A DNA stretch of 64,000 bases from Lepidonotus clava (GCA_936440205.1 OW387147.1:4898001-4962000); one strand, 5' to 3'; counted from the stretch's first letter, positions 43,580 to 56,657 are shown. Made by a program: numbers and translations. The notes: generated by a model from the sequence alone, not told the origin.

Positions 43580-46530
43580 GTCCTCAAACTATAATATAAA
43601 AAAAAAAAGAAAAAAGAAAAGAAAAGAAAAAAAAAAAACGTTTTTTAAGCAAAAATAAAAATTACTTATTTATCTATAGACCTTGTGCAGACATTATCAC
43701 GTATCTTTAAGGGCAATCGCGCCATTTGTTCATGCGCACCTGGGCTGCGCAGCCTGCAGGTATGGGTGTTCAGTGAAGCATGACGACCTGTGGCCTCAGC
43801 ACAGGTCCCTATAGAAGTCTATGGAGAGAAAATGCGTTTTTGCTCATATCTCTGTTCCCAGTTATCCAATTATTTTACAGTAAGTGACAAAGTTGTAGTC
43901 CAAAACCTTTTGCATTCATATGTTTAATCAAATTTAATAGGTTTGCAGCTGTTAATTAATTATGAATTTTTTTCTAATAAAACTATTATTTCCAACCAAA
44001 CCCTTCACTTTAAATTTTTTAATTTTCTGAAAAAGTTAGAACGGTGACCCCCTAATTTTCTTTCATTAAATGATAGCCAACACTTAACCCATTCAAATGT
44101 AGGTATTTCAAGTAATTTTCAACGTTGACAACTTTTTTATTACTAATCTAATAAGAATTTATTTATTTTTATCACCAGATTCGTGAAATCAAAATTCCCC
44201 AAAATAACTTTATTTTTGTATTTTTGGCAAATAATGCATTATATATAAAGATTAACATATTGACTTCATATCCAAATGAGTTAAAAACATCATCAATGGT
44301 TTTCATTAATTTGAATAAGGAATCTCTTAAAGTTATTTCAATTTGTGAAAATACAGAAATTTGCATTTTTTACTAATATTTTGATATTTTTATTTCAAAA
44401 GTTAGCATGGTGACCCCCTATTTTTTCTTCATTTCTGGAATTTATAGCCCCTAAACTTGTATTTCCCAAAATTTTAAGTAAATGTCAACGTTAGAACTAT
44501 AATGGAGTGATTTTCTTTAAGTTGGTGACTACAGTATGGTTTACATTTGCCTGTGCTCAAAACTGGAAATATTTCAGATGCCACTGCTGAGTGATGAAAA
44601 AGTAGGAAAAGTACAAAAACCTTTTACTTTTTTCATCCCTAAAAGCAACTAGCGTGAAAGTAACCATTTAAAGAATCGTGAATGTGAGGAGTACAGGTTG
44701 TAACGTTCAGCCTTTCTTTTTTTTCAGAGGTTTTTCAGGGTTTGCCCTTACCATAGTCCCCAGCAAAAGGGTTTTAAAAGATTTTTTTTTCCTTACCATA
44801 GACTCACTTGAACCAGAGAGTCGTGCAAGTCAGCCCTGGCTAGTGTGCCTTTTTGAGGAGTAAGCCCTAGTGTGCTACGCGAATGTAAATTAGTTTATTC
44901 AAATTGGCTAAATTAATGTGGGGAAAAATACAAATGTTGATTTTGACACTGGTTAGTCAGTTGCTGTTTCGTTACTGCAAATTCTTGCGTTCGTCCAGTG
45001 CAAGAAACATAGAGGAATAATTATACGCCTCGTTCACAATTCTTAAACAAAAAGAGAATGTGTGTAACTACGTAATAGAAGGCCCTTCAAGTACTTATTG
45101 AAAAGAAAGAAAAAAGAGTACCCCCGGTAACATCTTACCTCGGGTGCACCTCAGTAGTCAACATGTTGATAGAAGATAATCCCATGTTGTTTGTCTTAGG
45201 TCGGTCATTGTTTATGGGGCAATTAATAAGAAAATTTAGAAATAGAAAAAATGAAAGAAAAAGGGGGGCTTGGGGGCACAGCCCCCGATTTCTAACCAAT
45301 ATTGACAACAAATATTCAACAAACCCAATAATAACATCAATATTCTTGTCTGGAAAGTATTTTTGTAATTCTTGTATAAACTTTGACCGGCACTGCCACC
45401 CGACCCTAATCCCTGAGTGTTGTGTTAAGTTGACTAGTGGATGGCAGCCCTTACCTCTCATCTTCCTAAAAAGTACAAATCATTCTTGAGAAACTACGAA
45501 ACAACTGTTCAGAAAACATACTTTTAACCCCCCCCCCCCCCCCAACTCAAGACCCTAAGTGACGGTTTTTCCTTTAAAAAAAAAAAAAAAAAAAGTCCTC
45601 TAAAATTCTGCATTTCGTAAGTACACGACAACACATTCCAAAATATTGGAAAACCTCATTTACACCAAGTATACATTATGTTTAGTTGTTTCTGTTTTTA
45701 ATTGTTCTTTGTTGCATTTTGTTTGTTGTTGTTTATTTGTTACGTTTGTGGTTGTGTTGTTTTTTTTGTTTTTGTGTTTCGTTTCTTTGTTGTTTTCTCT
45801 TGGGGGTGGGGGTGTTTTCCCCATTTTTTTGTTGCATTTTTTCTATAATTATTTTCTTTAGTTTTTTTTATGCATTGGGAGGGGGGGAAACCAATATTCT
45901 TATTTCCTCTTCAGTGCTCTCCTACTGTTAGTCCCATCCAGACGGGCCCAAGGGCAACACACAGACGGTCCGTCTGCCCGACCTTTTACACGGCCCTCGG
46001 CAGCTACAGGGTGGTTTCCCCAAGCAGAAAGACCGCCTTCAATAACCAACATTCCAGACCACGCCACCTGGTGAGGAACTCGGCCTCACACCTGAAAGTC
46101 AGTGGCATATCTATGATATTTTTAAAACCGTATATATCTGCCTAAATGCATGGATGTTATATAAAGTCAATTTCAATTTCTTTTTTTTATTTAATCTGAA
46201 ACCCTAGAAAGTGTGAAATTATTATAACCAAAAAAAAGAGGGGGGGGGGGATAAATCGTGATGTTATAAATCGGAAAGAAAACAACGAGGAAAAAAACGT
46301 TTAAGTATCATTTTTGATTTAAGATGAGTTAACTCTTTTCAAAGACCTGATGTAATAGACACAAAGGGTAATCATAAAAGGTATCAATAATATTTCATGT
46401 TTTGCTTGATTTCAGTTTAAATTTCATGTAGAAATTGGGTTCTCATAAAGGTTTACTCTAACTCGATTTTAACTTAAGAGATTTAGAATGGGAGAAAATA
46501 TCAACCCTTGTTTTAGCAGACAATAATTAA
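43580..46530. other. intron sequence with low-complexity tracts
   Basis: A/G-rich run at 43597-43640, a C run at about 45529-45543, a poly-A at about 45575-45593, and T-rich and G-rich patches at 45690-45890. A diverged direct repeat around ggtgaccccctaattttct occurs near 44044 and 44410. Small open frames here follow low-complexity sequence and look spurious. Confidence 0.5.
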
Positions 46531-46548
46531 AATTGAATCTCTTTAGTG

Positions 46549-46786
46549 TTTGTTTGTTGGGGTAGTTTAACGTCTGCCCAACCCTTATGGGTTCTTTTCA
46601 GACTGCACAAGGTAATGCTTTTCCACTTACGGGTGATTGTATTTATGATATGATTTAGAAGAAACCCGCCACCAGGTGCAATACCCTACTCGTTGCGAAA
46701 AGTGGCAAGGGGTCTTTCATGTGCAATGTCCCATAGAAAGGACACCACACACCCAGCATTTAATGACCCTGTCGGGAGCACAGGGT
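46549..46786 (-). mobile_element. full-length SINE with 13-bp target duplication
   Basis: The 238-bp element is flanked by exact copies of AATCTCTTTAGTG (46536-46548 and 46787-46799). On the minus strand it ends in ttaaactacccc and (CAAA)n, a LINE-type tail. This copy proves retroposition and fixes both ends of the family. Confidence 0.92.
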
Positions 46787-46799
46787 AATCTCTTTAGTG

Positions 46800-49700
46800 A
46801 ATCGTCTGTCAGGTGAGATGGTCAGTTGACCTCAGATGTGTGGGACACCAGTAAAGATACCCTCTTATATCTGTAGTAAACAAATGGCAGACCAAGCCAC
46901 CTTGTGTGGAACTCAGTCACCATAGCTGTAGGTTGGACAAACTTGGGGTTATTTTCTCTTTGAGAATATGTAAATTGCTCATGTTAGACCACAAATTTTT
47001 GATTTATGCATAGTTGCAGAATATGGTAAATATGTTTCTATAGTACATCTTTAAACTTTTCCCTTATACGTTTATTAGCTTTGTGCGTGCATGTTTTTTT
47101 TTTTGTTCTCTTGTCGTTTTTTTATTTCGCAAAAGGGCAGTTAGACAATTCTCAAGGGTAACCCTTTATGTTTTACATCCCTATATCATTTTTCAATACT
47201 TTTAAGGTGTTGGTTTTATTCTAGCCAACGAGATTCCCTTATCAACATTACGTGGCAGCAGTTTTCCCAACCCCCACTTCCGTGACTGAGGTTTGGAGAA
47301 GAGAGAAGATCATTCAATATGTGTGTTGATGTTTGAAGAGTGGATAATTTCTCACACTCTGCTGACAATACAAACACATGAGGAGAGTGAAAGTTTACAG
47401 ACAACACAATGACAGAAAATACCAAGAAATCAATGGGAAACAAATCAAAATTTTATTGGCGGGCAATGGTGGAAAATAAAACAAAACAACCACAAATTAT
47501 TCTACTGGGAACACCGCAAATCAAATCTTTGTTCATTCAAACGTTTTTTGCCAACTGAAGTCGTCAATGGATCAAAAATTGTACAAAGGAAGACACAAAT
47601 GGACTAAAAAAGATAGAGAAATAGATCTAACAGGCAAGTATAGCAACAAAAATCACACAATAATGATAAATATATCCCTTATAAAGGTATGTACAATGGT
47701 AAGTTCTTTGACTTATCCGCCAACCAGGCCAATATCAATTTTTAACTCGGAAGTGTCAACGAGCTCGATTATAATGCATTTTTTCCAAAAATACGTCGGT
47801 CCTGATCTAAAACCAATGACAACTCACCAACATAATTATAGGCGCAAGTTTCTTCAACACGCATCAATATAAATAAGGTATATCTATAAACAACCTACTA
47901 GAGCAGCCAGCTATCCTAGCTAGGTTTAGCGTAATACGTCTTACTATAAGCTCAAACTTTTTGATTAAAGTACAAAGTATAAAACACGTTTTGTGAAGTC
48001 ATACAGTAAGATTTACTCCTGTTCAATGGTAGTGTAAATTTTGGGCTGTCGTTTAGACTTTTGAACTCCCAAAAACATCCACCGATGAAGGATTTCGAAA
48101 AGAGGGGGCAGGGTACTTTTGGAAACTTTGTTTTCCTTTAGTATTAACTGATAAAAATATAATAGTGTTTACTGAATCTTAATGCTGAAACTTATATTTT
48201 AAAACTCAAATTTCCCCTCTGGAGCCGCCCTTTGAAAGAAAAAAAGACACTCTTGTACATGGTACCCTGTTTTTCCTGTATCAGACTTCCCCACAGGCAA
48301 GTGTGGGGATAAGTTTTCAGAGATATTCTAATTGTAAATATATACAACTACGAAATTTGAGAAGGAAACCAAATTAGGGAAATAATTATCAAATTGGGGA
48401 AATAATCATCATATATTTCCTTCATACGAAAACGGCAAAATGTTGCCAATAGTCTCTGTTTATGAATTATGGGAGATTCTTGATTCCATCTCGAATTACA
48501 CCATACACACAGGAACAGGGGACGTACATAAATGATTCTGTGTGATTTGATTTAGGTAATAATCATGATACTCTTTGGTCCCCTACTGCAGCCCCGAAAG
48601 CCTGGTCCCAAACTTTCCATACAAAAGTTTCAAACACGATTTTGTCAATGCCAGTTCAAATAGAGTGCAAGTTTTGAATATAGGAAAGTTCAAAAAACGA
48701 TAGGGTGAAAACAAGAGGGACAAATCATAATTGTAACAATCACTGTATCATGTCAGACTTCAAAAAGAAGAAAAATAAAACAACCCGTGAAACACAAATC
48801 AATGTTTAGAAAAGTATACATTACCACTGACCAGAGGCAGGTCAGGGTACGAAGTACAGAGTACAGAAGACCAACAAACGGTAACATTGCAGAGTGTTCT
48901 TGTCGAGAAGAAACATGAGATGTTGGACGGTTTTCTTTTTTACCCCTATCCATTCAAAGGCACACAATACAGTGAACACGACATGCTATACAGTAAGTAG
49001 CAAAATAATAGATATTCCGAGGTGGACAATATTGTCGTCAGGTTCACACATTTTCATTATCTGTTTTTTTTTTTTTTTTTACTTGTTCTCAAATGCATTA
49101 GTTAATTCTCAGTGTGGATACTATTGAAATTTATATTTTTGGACGGCTATACCTTATTCCACTAGCCCTAAAAAAGATCACACTGGTTTTCAACAAGTAA
49201 TGCGGTAGAAGAAGTTACTCTGTTTGGCAGCTATACTGTAGTTAGCACTAGCGGCTTCCGCTAGTTTTCATCAACTTGCAAGTTGTGCTTCTCTTGTTTT
49301 GCTTGGTGGTGTAGTCCATCAGGAATTTCCACGTAGCAGGGATCCCGCGTAGGTGGAAATTCCTAACCAGATACGACTGGGCGGCTGCACATAGCCTTAG
49401 GCCTTAGGCCCAACACGGGAAAACTAGCAGGGGCCCGGGCCTTTTAGGTTTAATTAAAAAAAACAAATATCCAACAGTTAGGCTCGATTATCAAACCTAA
49501 AACTTGATTCAAGTCCCAGGACCATTAGGTTAGAGCCCGACAGGCCCCCTGAACACTTATCTCCGCCCCTAGCCCCCTCCACAAACTGTGGAGTAGGAAC
49601 GAGTTGGCAACGTGTATACGAGTCCTAGTGAGGTTTGAGAAACGGTCATAGCTTTAGTTTGCTACCCATCTTAACTTTCACCGGCATACTTGAGCAGTGG

Positions 49701-50270
49701 AGAGAAGGTGCTACAGCGAACTAGAATCCACCTCTTTGAACTTCCCTGGGAACTTTGATCGAGAGTGTGTGAACGTGACATTTGATTTTATGCGCCTGCT
49801 GGGCACAGTTTCAATCCAATACATATAAATCTAGATGCTGCCAAAAAAAAAAAAAAATTAAACCTGTGCAAACTGGCGCACAGTGCGGAAATTCATGTGC
49901 CTGTCAGCAGAACTCCTCGCAGATAGTACAATTAATCTTAAACTCCGATCTGCTACGAACTTTCTTCATGTAGTAGTGGTTTCACTAACACGGTACCAGT
50001 GGATACCACTGGTTCCCGACAAGCGATTCCTTATGGCGAGCTAATATGTTCTGTAATCAGACTAACAGCGAGTTTGGCTCGGATCCAAAGAGTATTTTTT
50101 CAGGGCATGGTACTTTTTTTTGACAGTTACTCTCGTATTGTTGTTCTCACCAGCGGTTTCCGCTGGTTTGGTACAAGGTAGTCTTGATGGAATTCCTCTA
50201 TGGGTACAGTTAGACTTCTACAGTTGCCTGGTACCAATGTGTTTTACTCACTGGGATTCCCCAAAAGTAC
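46800..50270. other. intron sequence, no gene seen
   Basis: No coding exon supported. A perfect 12-bp inverted repeat (AGGAATTTCCAC at 49321-49332, GTGGAAATTCCT at 49353-49364) forms a hairpin. Short palindromes of the agcggcttccgct and ccagtggataccactgg kind lie at about 49250 and 49996. Poly-T at about 49064-49080. Confidence 0.5.
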
Positions 50271-50278
50271 ATCGATCA

Positions 50279-50344
50279 AATTTTGTTTGTTTGTTGGGGT
50301 AGTTTAACGTGCGGCCAACTCCCATGGGCTCTTCCCAGACTGCC
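50279..50344 (-). mobile_element. 5'-truncated SINE copy
   Basis: Only the 66 bases next to the (CAAA)n tail are present, flanked by TCGATCA duplications (50272-50278 and 50345-50351). Truncation at the 5' end is typical of target-primed reverse transcription and fits the orientation read from the full copies. A second, more diverged tail fragment lies at about 50551-50626. Confidence 0.85.
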
Positions 50345-51020
50345 TCGATCACAGAAATAACCTCATCTAGTACTACCGCAAAATACCCTATTATTGCTTA
50401 TGGTATTACACCAATATTCAAAGAAAAAATAGTGCAAACCTGACCGCATTAACCAAAAAAAAACCATCAAAGTACCCGGCACAACAATTGTTCACCCAAC
50501 GTGCTTGTTGTACACAGTTGATTAGAGCCAGTTAGCTCCTAACGTTTTTTGTCTGTTTGTTTGTTTGTCTTTTAGTTTTTTGTTTGCTTGGAGTAGACAA
50601 ACGTCTGGCCAACCCATCAGGAAATTTTATAGATAAATTACATTGTTTGATGGACATTGTTTGATGGACAGGGTCCCCAAACTTTTTTAAACCAATTTAT
50701 AACCTTTTCGTTTTTAAGACTTATTTAAGAGAAGTACTTCGAAATTTGTTAACCGTGAACTGCTAGAAATTGGCTTCAGCATTCATTTGCGAGGGGCGTT
50801 GAACATTCACTATAAATAAATTTTCCTTCTTCAAAGCAGATTCGATGAGATATTTTTAAGACCTCTTAACGGAAAACCCTTTAAAGACCTTTCAAGACAG
50901 GCACAGAAAGAAGCGAAGATATCATTGCCCCATGAGCAAGTCTGTGTTTAACTTTTCAATACGTATACTGGACCTGGGAGACCAAAGGGTTACCCCTGAA
51001 TATTAATTCGGATATATATA

Positions 51021-51051
<31 letters not shown>

Positions 51052-51192
51052 AATAGAGGTGGGGAAAGGGGGCAAAAACATAAAAAAGAAATGGAGGGGG
51101 GAGAGAGAGAACTCAGAATTTGACGCTTAGGTGGAGAATAAATTACATCTTATTCTGTGCAGGTTCTTTTAGACCTGGGATTATTTAGCCCA

Positions 51193-52404
51193 TTAGTAAA
51201 CTAGTTCTGCATGAATATTTTCTACATTTGACATGATCTTGACCAACACTGGGGACTCGAGGCAAAACTTAAGCCTCTCTGCATAGCCATCTATAAGGGC
51301 TTTTGGATAGGACTCCTTCGTCGGCCGCAGGGCAACGAAGTCGCGGAGCGGCCGCGGTATGGGTAGTTTGTCAACAGCAGAGAGGAAAGTAGGACCTTTG
51401 GGTAGAGCTGACCGTACTGCAATTCGACACATCCTAGCGAGAGGAACTGGATGGCGGTACAATCCTATTTCTTCGGTGTAAAATGGAGATAGGTTGTAAT
51501 AGTACAGCTTGTCTTCTGTTGGGCTCGAGTCGCACAGGATGAAAATGGCGCAGTCCCTAGCATCATCACAAAGGGCGTAGTTTAGAAAGAACATGATCGA
51601 ATAGTTGTTATCGAACCTTCTTATCCTGCCTCCACAGTTAGATTGCAGAAGATCTCGAACTGCTAAAATGTTACACGAGTAAATTGCTGTTTCCAGTGGT
51701 GTTCGGTCGGAGGATTTATGTCCGTCCACATTGCCTCCTGCTTTTATCAGCATTCGTGTCATTTCGGCCCTCAACTCTGTCACTTCAGGTGTTGTTCGGT
51801 CACAAATGTTCGTACCCGGGGAAATTGCAAGTGGAGTTCGTCCTTTACAAACTTGAGTATTGACATCACATCCTGCATCAATTAAAACCTGAAGAGCGTC
51901 CAAATCCCCTAGACTGACCGCCGCAGTGAGAGCGGTGTGATTCCCGCAGCTGGCTTCTAAATCCACACCCGCTTTTATCAACCAATTGAGGGCTTTAGGA
52001 CCGAGCGGTCGGTCGTACCACTGGATCACATAGTGCAAGGCATTCCATCCACTTTTGTTTTGATGAGTCAAATCACTGAGGTTCAAAAATATTTCAGCCA
52101 CTTCCCAGCTGTGACCTGACAGTGCGAAAAACAGAGGCAGGCTACCGAACTTATTCTGCATGTTAGGGTCTGCGCCATTTTCTAGCAACATGTTCGTTAT
52201 CTCTGGTAAGCCTTTCTTGGCACTGTGATGCAAAGGGGTAGACCCATTTTCATCGTTGGCGTTTACATTTGCCTCAAATTCCAACAACAGCTCTATCAAT
52301 TCCGGCTCGTTGTTGTAAATGCAGGAACAGATTATGGGCTCTTCGTCAGAGGTGACTGCGTCTGGGTTTGCACCAGCGCACAAGAGAACTTTTATTGTCT
52401 TTTT
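51193..52404 (-). CDS. ankyrin-repeat/SOCS-box terminal exon V2
   Basis: 403 residues plus stop. The phase-0 acceptor (TTAATTTCAG, with CAG at 52405-52407) leads into KKTIKVLLCAGANPD; the exon has no proper ATG near its start. Repeats: ANVNANDENGSTPLHHSA, GADPNMQNKFGSLPLFFAL, IKAGVDLEASCGNHTALTAA, IDAGCDVNTQVCKGRTPLAI, KAGGNVDGHKSSDRTPLETA. SOCS box at about 319-359: MCRIAVRSALPKG and LPIPRPLRDFV. Unlike the others it carries a 44-residue extension after the SOCS box (KALIDGYAERLKFCLES, then VLVKIM), of unknown function; all others but V1 stop within about five residues. Expected role as for the other members. CpG-rich. Confidence 0.9.
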   Translation of the reverse strand, partial: KKTIKVLLCAGANPDAVTSDEEPIICSCIYNNEPELIELLLEFEANVNANDENGSTPLHHSAKKGLPEITNMLLENGADPNMQNKFGSLPLFFALSGHSWEVAEIFLNLSDLTHQNKSGWNALHYVIQWYDRPLGPKALNWLIKAGVDLEASCGNHTALTAAVSLGDLDALQVLIDAGCDVNTQVCKGRTPLAISPGTNICDRTTPEVTELRAEMTRMLIKAGGNVDGHKSSDRTPLETAIYSCNILAVRDLLQSNCGGRIRRFDNNYSIMFFLNYALCDDARDCAIFILCDSSPTEDKLYYYNLSPFYTEEIGLYRHPVPLARMCRIAVRSALPKGPTFLSAVDKLPIPRPLRDFVALRPTKESYPKALIDGYAERLKFCLESPVLVKIMSNVENIHAELVY

Positions 52405-53201
52405 CTGAAATTAAAGTAGAATGAATAATGAAAAATAACTTGTTCTTCTTTCAATGTTTCATGCTCTAAGCAATGGGTTAAAGAGTTCAAAGTATTACTG
52501 CTCAAATTAACTGTAGCCCTTATATTCTTGAAGCTCAAAAAAAGTAGCACACTGATAAATCGTTATCTTAGTTCATGGTTATTTGAGTGAAATATTTATC
52601 TTATGCCACGCAGCAGAATTTAATAGAGACTATGCACTTCTATTTATGATTCAATCAATTTCTGTATGTCTATGTTATGGGGGATCGATTTTCATACGAT
52701 AAGTTTATAACCCCCTCAAAGATAGAAATGGGCTTTTTACCGGAATACAATATTTTTATCTTAAATGCTGCGGGTTTACATTAAATCATCTTCCTCGTTA
52801 TGTTAGTTATTGAGTTCGTTTAGGTTATCTTGAATTCTTTGCTTCCTTGAATTGTTTCAATTCTCAAGCTCATTATGCTGAATCCAGACGCAATACGTGC
52901 AAACCAGGGCAATGTAACGATGGCTTTAATTTGGGGGGCAGCAACTTGTGAGTGAACGCATGCATTTATAAAAGCGTTATTAAGAGACGTGCACCATGTC
53001 TAGTCAGTTCCTGGCATCTAAAAAAACAGACGTGATCTTCCTTGGTTTGTTTGCCAGTATTTTTTGTTTAATGTCTTAGTTTATCACCGGGTATGGTTTG
53101 TATCCACACTCTTCGGGCAACTAAATCTGCAAGTATTTTTTGTGTGTTTGTGTTTCTCTGTTTTTAGTTTATGACCATACATGTAGACTGCCCTTACTTA
53201 A

Positions 53202-53486
53202 CAGGGTAGGAAAATCTGCGTGTCCACGACGACCAGAAAATGGGTGTGGACGACCAGAAAATGGGTGTGGACGACCAGAAAATGATTTCTGGTCGTCCTC
53301 TTGACGACAAAATATTTCTTAAGCAGTTGGTGAAATTCCCTTCTAAATATCTACTGTTTATCTATTTCAAACTTGTCCTAAAAATGTGGAGAAGCTCCAA
53401 GTGTTTGAGGACAACCAGATCTTTATTATCATAAATTATAGGTTGTCCTCTGACGACCACAAAAATGGACGAATTTTCCTAGCCTG
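53202..53486. mobile_element. CAGGG-ended MITE with 5-bp target duplication
   Basis: Ends CAGGGTAGGAAAATC and GAATTTTCCTAGCCTG, flanked by exact CTTAA duplications (53197-53201 and 53487-53491). Inside is a three-fold tandem repeat of gaccagaaaatgggtgtg (about 53229-53285), then ggtcgtcctctt sequence. A diverged relative sits at about 58500-58730. Confidence 0.88.
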
Positions 53487-54350
53487 CTTAAATCTAAATC
53501 TCAATCTCTACTGCTGAAGCTACCAAGTCCGGTCTCCCCATATGTCTCCTTCTATAAACATCAAGGGGCTGCTGTGGACACATTCTTCCCATGAGGCTCC
53601 CAGAGGAACCCCAATACCGGATCCCCAAATGAGCTTCGATCGTTTTTTTCCCTATCCAGCATCCCTTTATTTTGCTCTCCTCTGTGAGAAAATATAATCT
53701 TAAGGTAGAAGTTTCCTCCCTTTTCAGTCAGGAAATGGACAAACCTCCAATAGTGCTGTGCCTTCCTTCACGTTTGTAGCCATTCACGTTATTTTAGAAT
53801 TTCTTTTTTGTATTTGTCTTTTTTTCTAAGAGTCAAACTTCCGTCACTATTGTCCTTTTCACGATGTTATTGGCATTTCACAACACGTGTAATATCCGTG
53901 CACCCTCGTTGTATATGAAATAGTGAGACCCACGCAACAAACGGACCGTGATTGCCAGGGCTTGGAAAACACTGGTGTCAGCAAATGACTGATCAGACGT
54001 ACCATGATTTATAGAAATCCTATAAACTTTCTAATATCAATATCACGTTAGGGTCTGGGACACTAAAAGTATGTAGGGATCATACCTGAACTTAACATAT
54101 TTCCCCTATGTCTCAGAGATGCCACTCGAACATGAAAGGTTGGTCAATTTTTTAAACCAACATTTCCGGATTATTACCACCAACCACCCCCCCACCCCAA
54201 CCCTCCTTTCCCCAAAACTACGCATTGAAGTCATCTTGGAAAATAGATGGATGGGGGACGAGAGGCAGGTTCCCTTGACTGTTTTCTCTAATATCGTTAT
54301 ATACGGTAGGACGGAAAAGAATTTTTTCAAATCATCTCGGAAAATAAACA

Positions 54351-54440
54351 TGATTTCCAACTAGAATGAGGTGGAGAACTACTTTTCTGGGCTACTGATT
54401 TCCAACTAGAATGAGGTGGAGAACTACTTTTCTGGGCTAC
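54351..54440. repeat. 45-bp tandem duplication
   Basis: Two identical adjoining copies of a unit starting tgatttccaactagaatgag and ending ttctgggctac. Very recent. Confidence 0.9.
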
Positions 54441-54599
54441 TTGGTACTTAAGGAAACAGGGACAAGGAAAGTTTCCGGCATGGTACACGTATGACCTGTG
54501 GATGATACCCAATGGCTCAAGCATTTGTTTCTGTTTTTGTTGCCACCCCGACCCTCCTTTGCTGAGACTACAAGCTGGCCATCCCGGCATTTAGAGAGC

Positions 54600-56640
54600 T
54601 AAGCCCCTCCCAATTAACAGGCGTCCCAGTCAAGGCTTTTAGATTTAAGATACTCATAGATAGTTCCAACCCTCTGGTAGGCGGCTCTTCACAGAGATCA
54701 TCAGATAAGGCCTGTGGTCACCCCTTAATGACCCTGTTGACACTTACTCCAGTACCCAACAGGGCCTGGACCTTGGCTCTGTTACTATGGTAACAGAATA
54801 GGGTCAGGGGGGTGCAAGGTCAGGGGGGAGGGGGGAGGGGGGCCTCCTGACCTGCTTTACAAGGATGCAGGGCACAGTGGGAACATAGAGTTGGGGACCC
54901 ATGTGTGGAACACTTGGTTTTTCAAAATTAAAAATTAAAAATCCTTTCCTTCCCTCTGTAAATTCGAAAATGAATTGCATGACAGATGAAAAAGATACAT
55001 GTGACATGTCTAGCATTTTAGAATTTTTGTTAACTAAGCTAAATTCAAATTTCAGTATTTACAAAAAACAACATTTGAAAGGATTATGGTTTAAGGAGTG
55101 GATATCCTCAGTGTTTACAAGTCAGCATGGGAGGCTTGTGTTTGTATCATTGAAAATACCAATCACAAACATGGCCATATCACATATTAATACTACTATT
55201 TGAGTGTAGGTACGCTAAATTAATACCATTCAGGGGTTTTCACATGTATTAAGGGAATTTTAAGGAGATAGGGCCTTGGGAACAACTCTCTGTATGGGAT
55301 GAAAGATGGCCTTTCTCACTGGCTTTCACTATAGTGGTTAACAGAGAAAAACTGGGGAGGCTGATGTCACAGGGTAGGTTTGAAGTGTTGAGCAGAAACA
55401 GGCTGCCGGCTGGCACGCCTGTTAATAATTATTGAAAGGCCTCTAAAGTTTTGTTTGTTTGTTTGGTAAGTTCAACGCCCAGCAAACCCTTTTTGGTTCT
55501 TTCACCAGCCTGCACAAGGTGATGCCCTCCAAAGTAACTAACTACCTGGCTATATGCCAATGCTTCCTACTAAGTGAGCAACACGAAATCGGTGAGCTAA
55601 ATGAGGAATTTTTTAATTGGTTACATGATTTTATCAACTTGACACAATGATCAAATACAAATTCACGGAAAGCAAGTTAGAAGAGTAAAGCATAATAGCA
55701 CAAAAAGAAAACAAAAACAGTTTTTGTCACAGTGATTCTGAACGAAATATCTCAAATTTCACATCCGTGGCACAGATTCCCTAACATACGACTACACAAC
55801 AACATATTAAGCACTTTTCAAAACCATTTGACATCAATCAACTATCATTATAGTATCAAGATTTATTTACTAAGGTCCAATATTTTTCTTTTTCTGACCT
55901 TCCGAGAATATCTTTTTAAGAACTTTCTTCAACAGAAGTAAAATTAACCTACAAATGTCATAGAATAACGTTATACTTATGCGTTGACGAGGATACGTTT
56001 TTGAGACTTAATGCACACAAAATATTTGTCAATAGTTTAAGACACCATAAAATCGTGCAACCAAAATGTGACCTTTTGTCATAGATCAAGGGCCAAAAAA
56101 TATCAAAAACAAAAAACATAAAGATTCTGAAATACAGTGAATCAAGAAACGTTATCAACTTGTTTTTCCTCTTCCTGACAAACAAAGACCCACATCCGTG
56201 ATAAATCTTTCAAAAAAAAAAAAAAAAAAAAAAAAAAAAGCATCAGAAGTCTAACAACTATAACGTTTTATACGAATCCTGCGAAGAAAGTGAACTATAT
56301 CATATGCATTCTTGCCCTAGCTGCTTTCTTCTTTGGTATACATTATGTTTATTCTTAAACCTCTTTAAAATCAACGCAATAAAACATGAAAATACAAGAA
56401 ATACTCAAAATTGACAAGAGGGTCGAAGCTACTTTCCTCTGATATAAATTGAGTTTGACATAATACTTCTCGAGCGTTTTCTCCTCAGTTAACGTCCAGC
56501 AGCGACCATGCATAGAAGTCACACCTTTACTGATGTAGAGAAAATAACTTCTTGCCTGCTGATAATATTTTTTGTCATTTTTAACAAAAACCATGAGTGA
56601 AGTCCAGATAGCGTCAAGTCCCTCAGGCTAATCTAAGTCC
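54600..56640. other. intron sequence between V2 and V1, no gene seen
   Basis: Contains a G-rich patch (54808-54842), a SINE tail fragment at 55449-55526 (tttgtttgtttgtttggtaa, then caagcctgcacaagg-like sequence), and a poly-A at about 56214-56239. No coding exon supported. Confidence 0.5.
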
Positions 56641-56651
56641 CCCTGAGCTGG

Positions 56652-56657
56652 TTTATT
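56652..56657 (-). terminator. possible poly(A) signal of exon V1
   Basis: AATAAA on the minus strand, about 300 bases past the V1 stop, just beyond the MITE at 56719-56963. Confidence 0.45.

Noticed and set aside
45646-45931. Hydrophobic plus-strand frames resembling membrane proteins
   Set aside because: They come from T- and G-rich low-complexity DNA; the apparent hydrophobic runs reflect TTT/GTT codons only.
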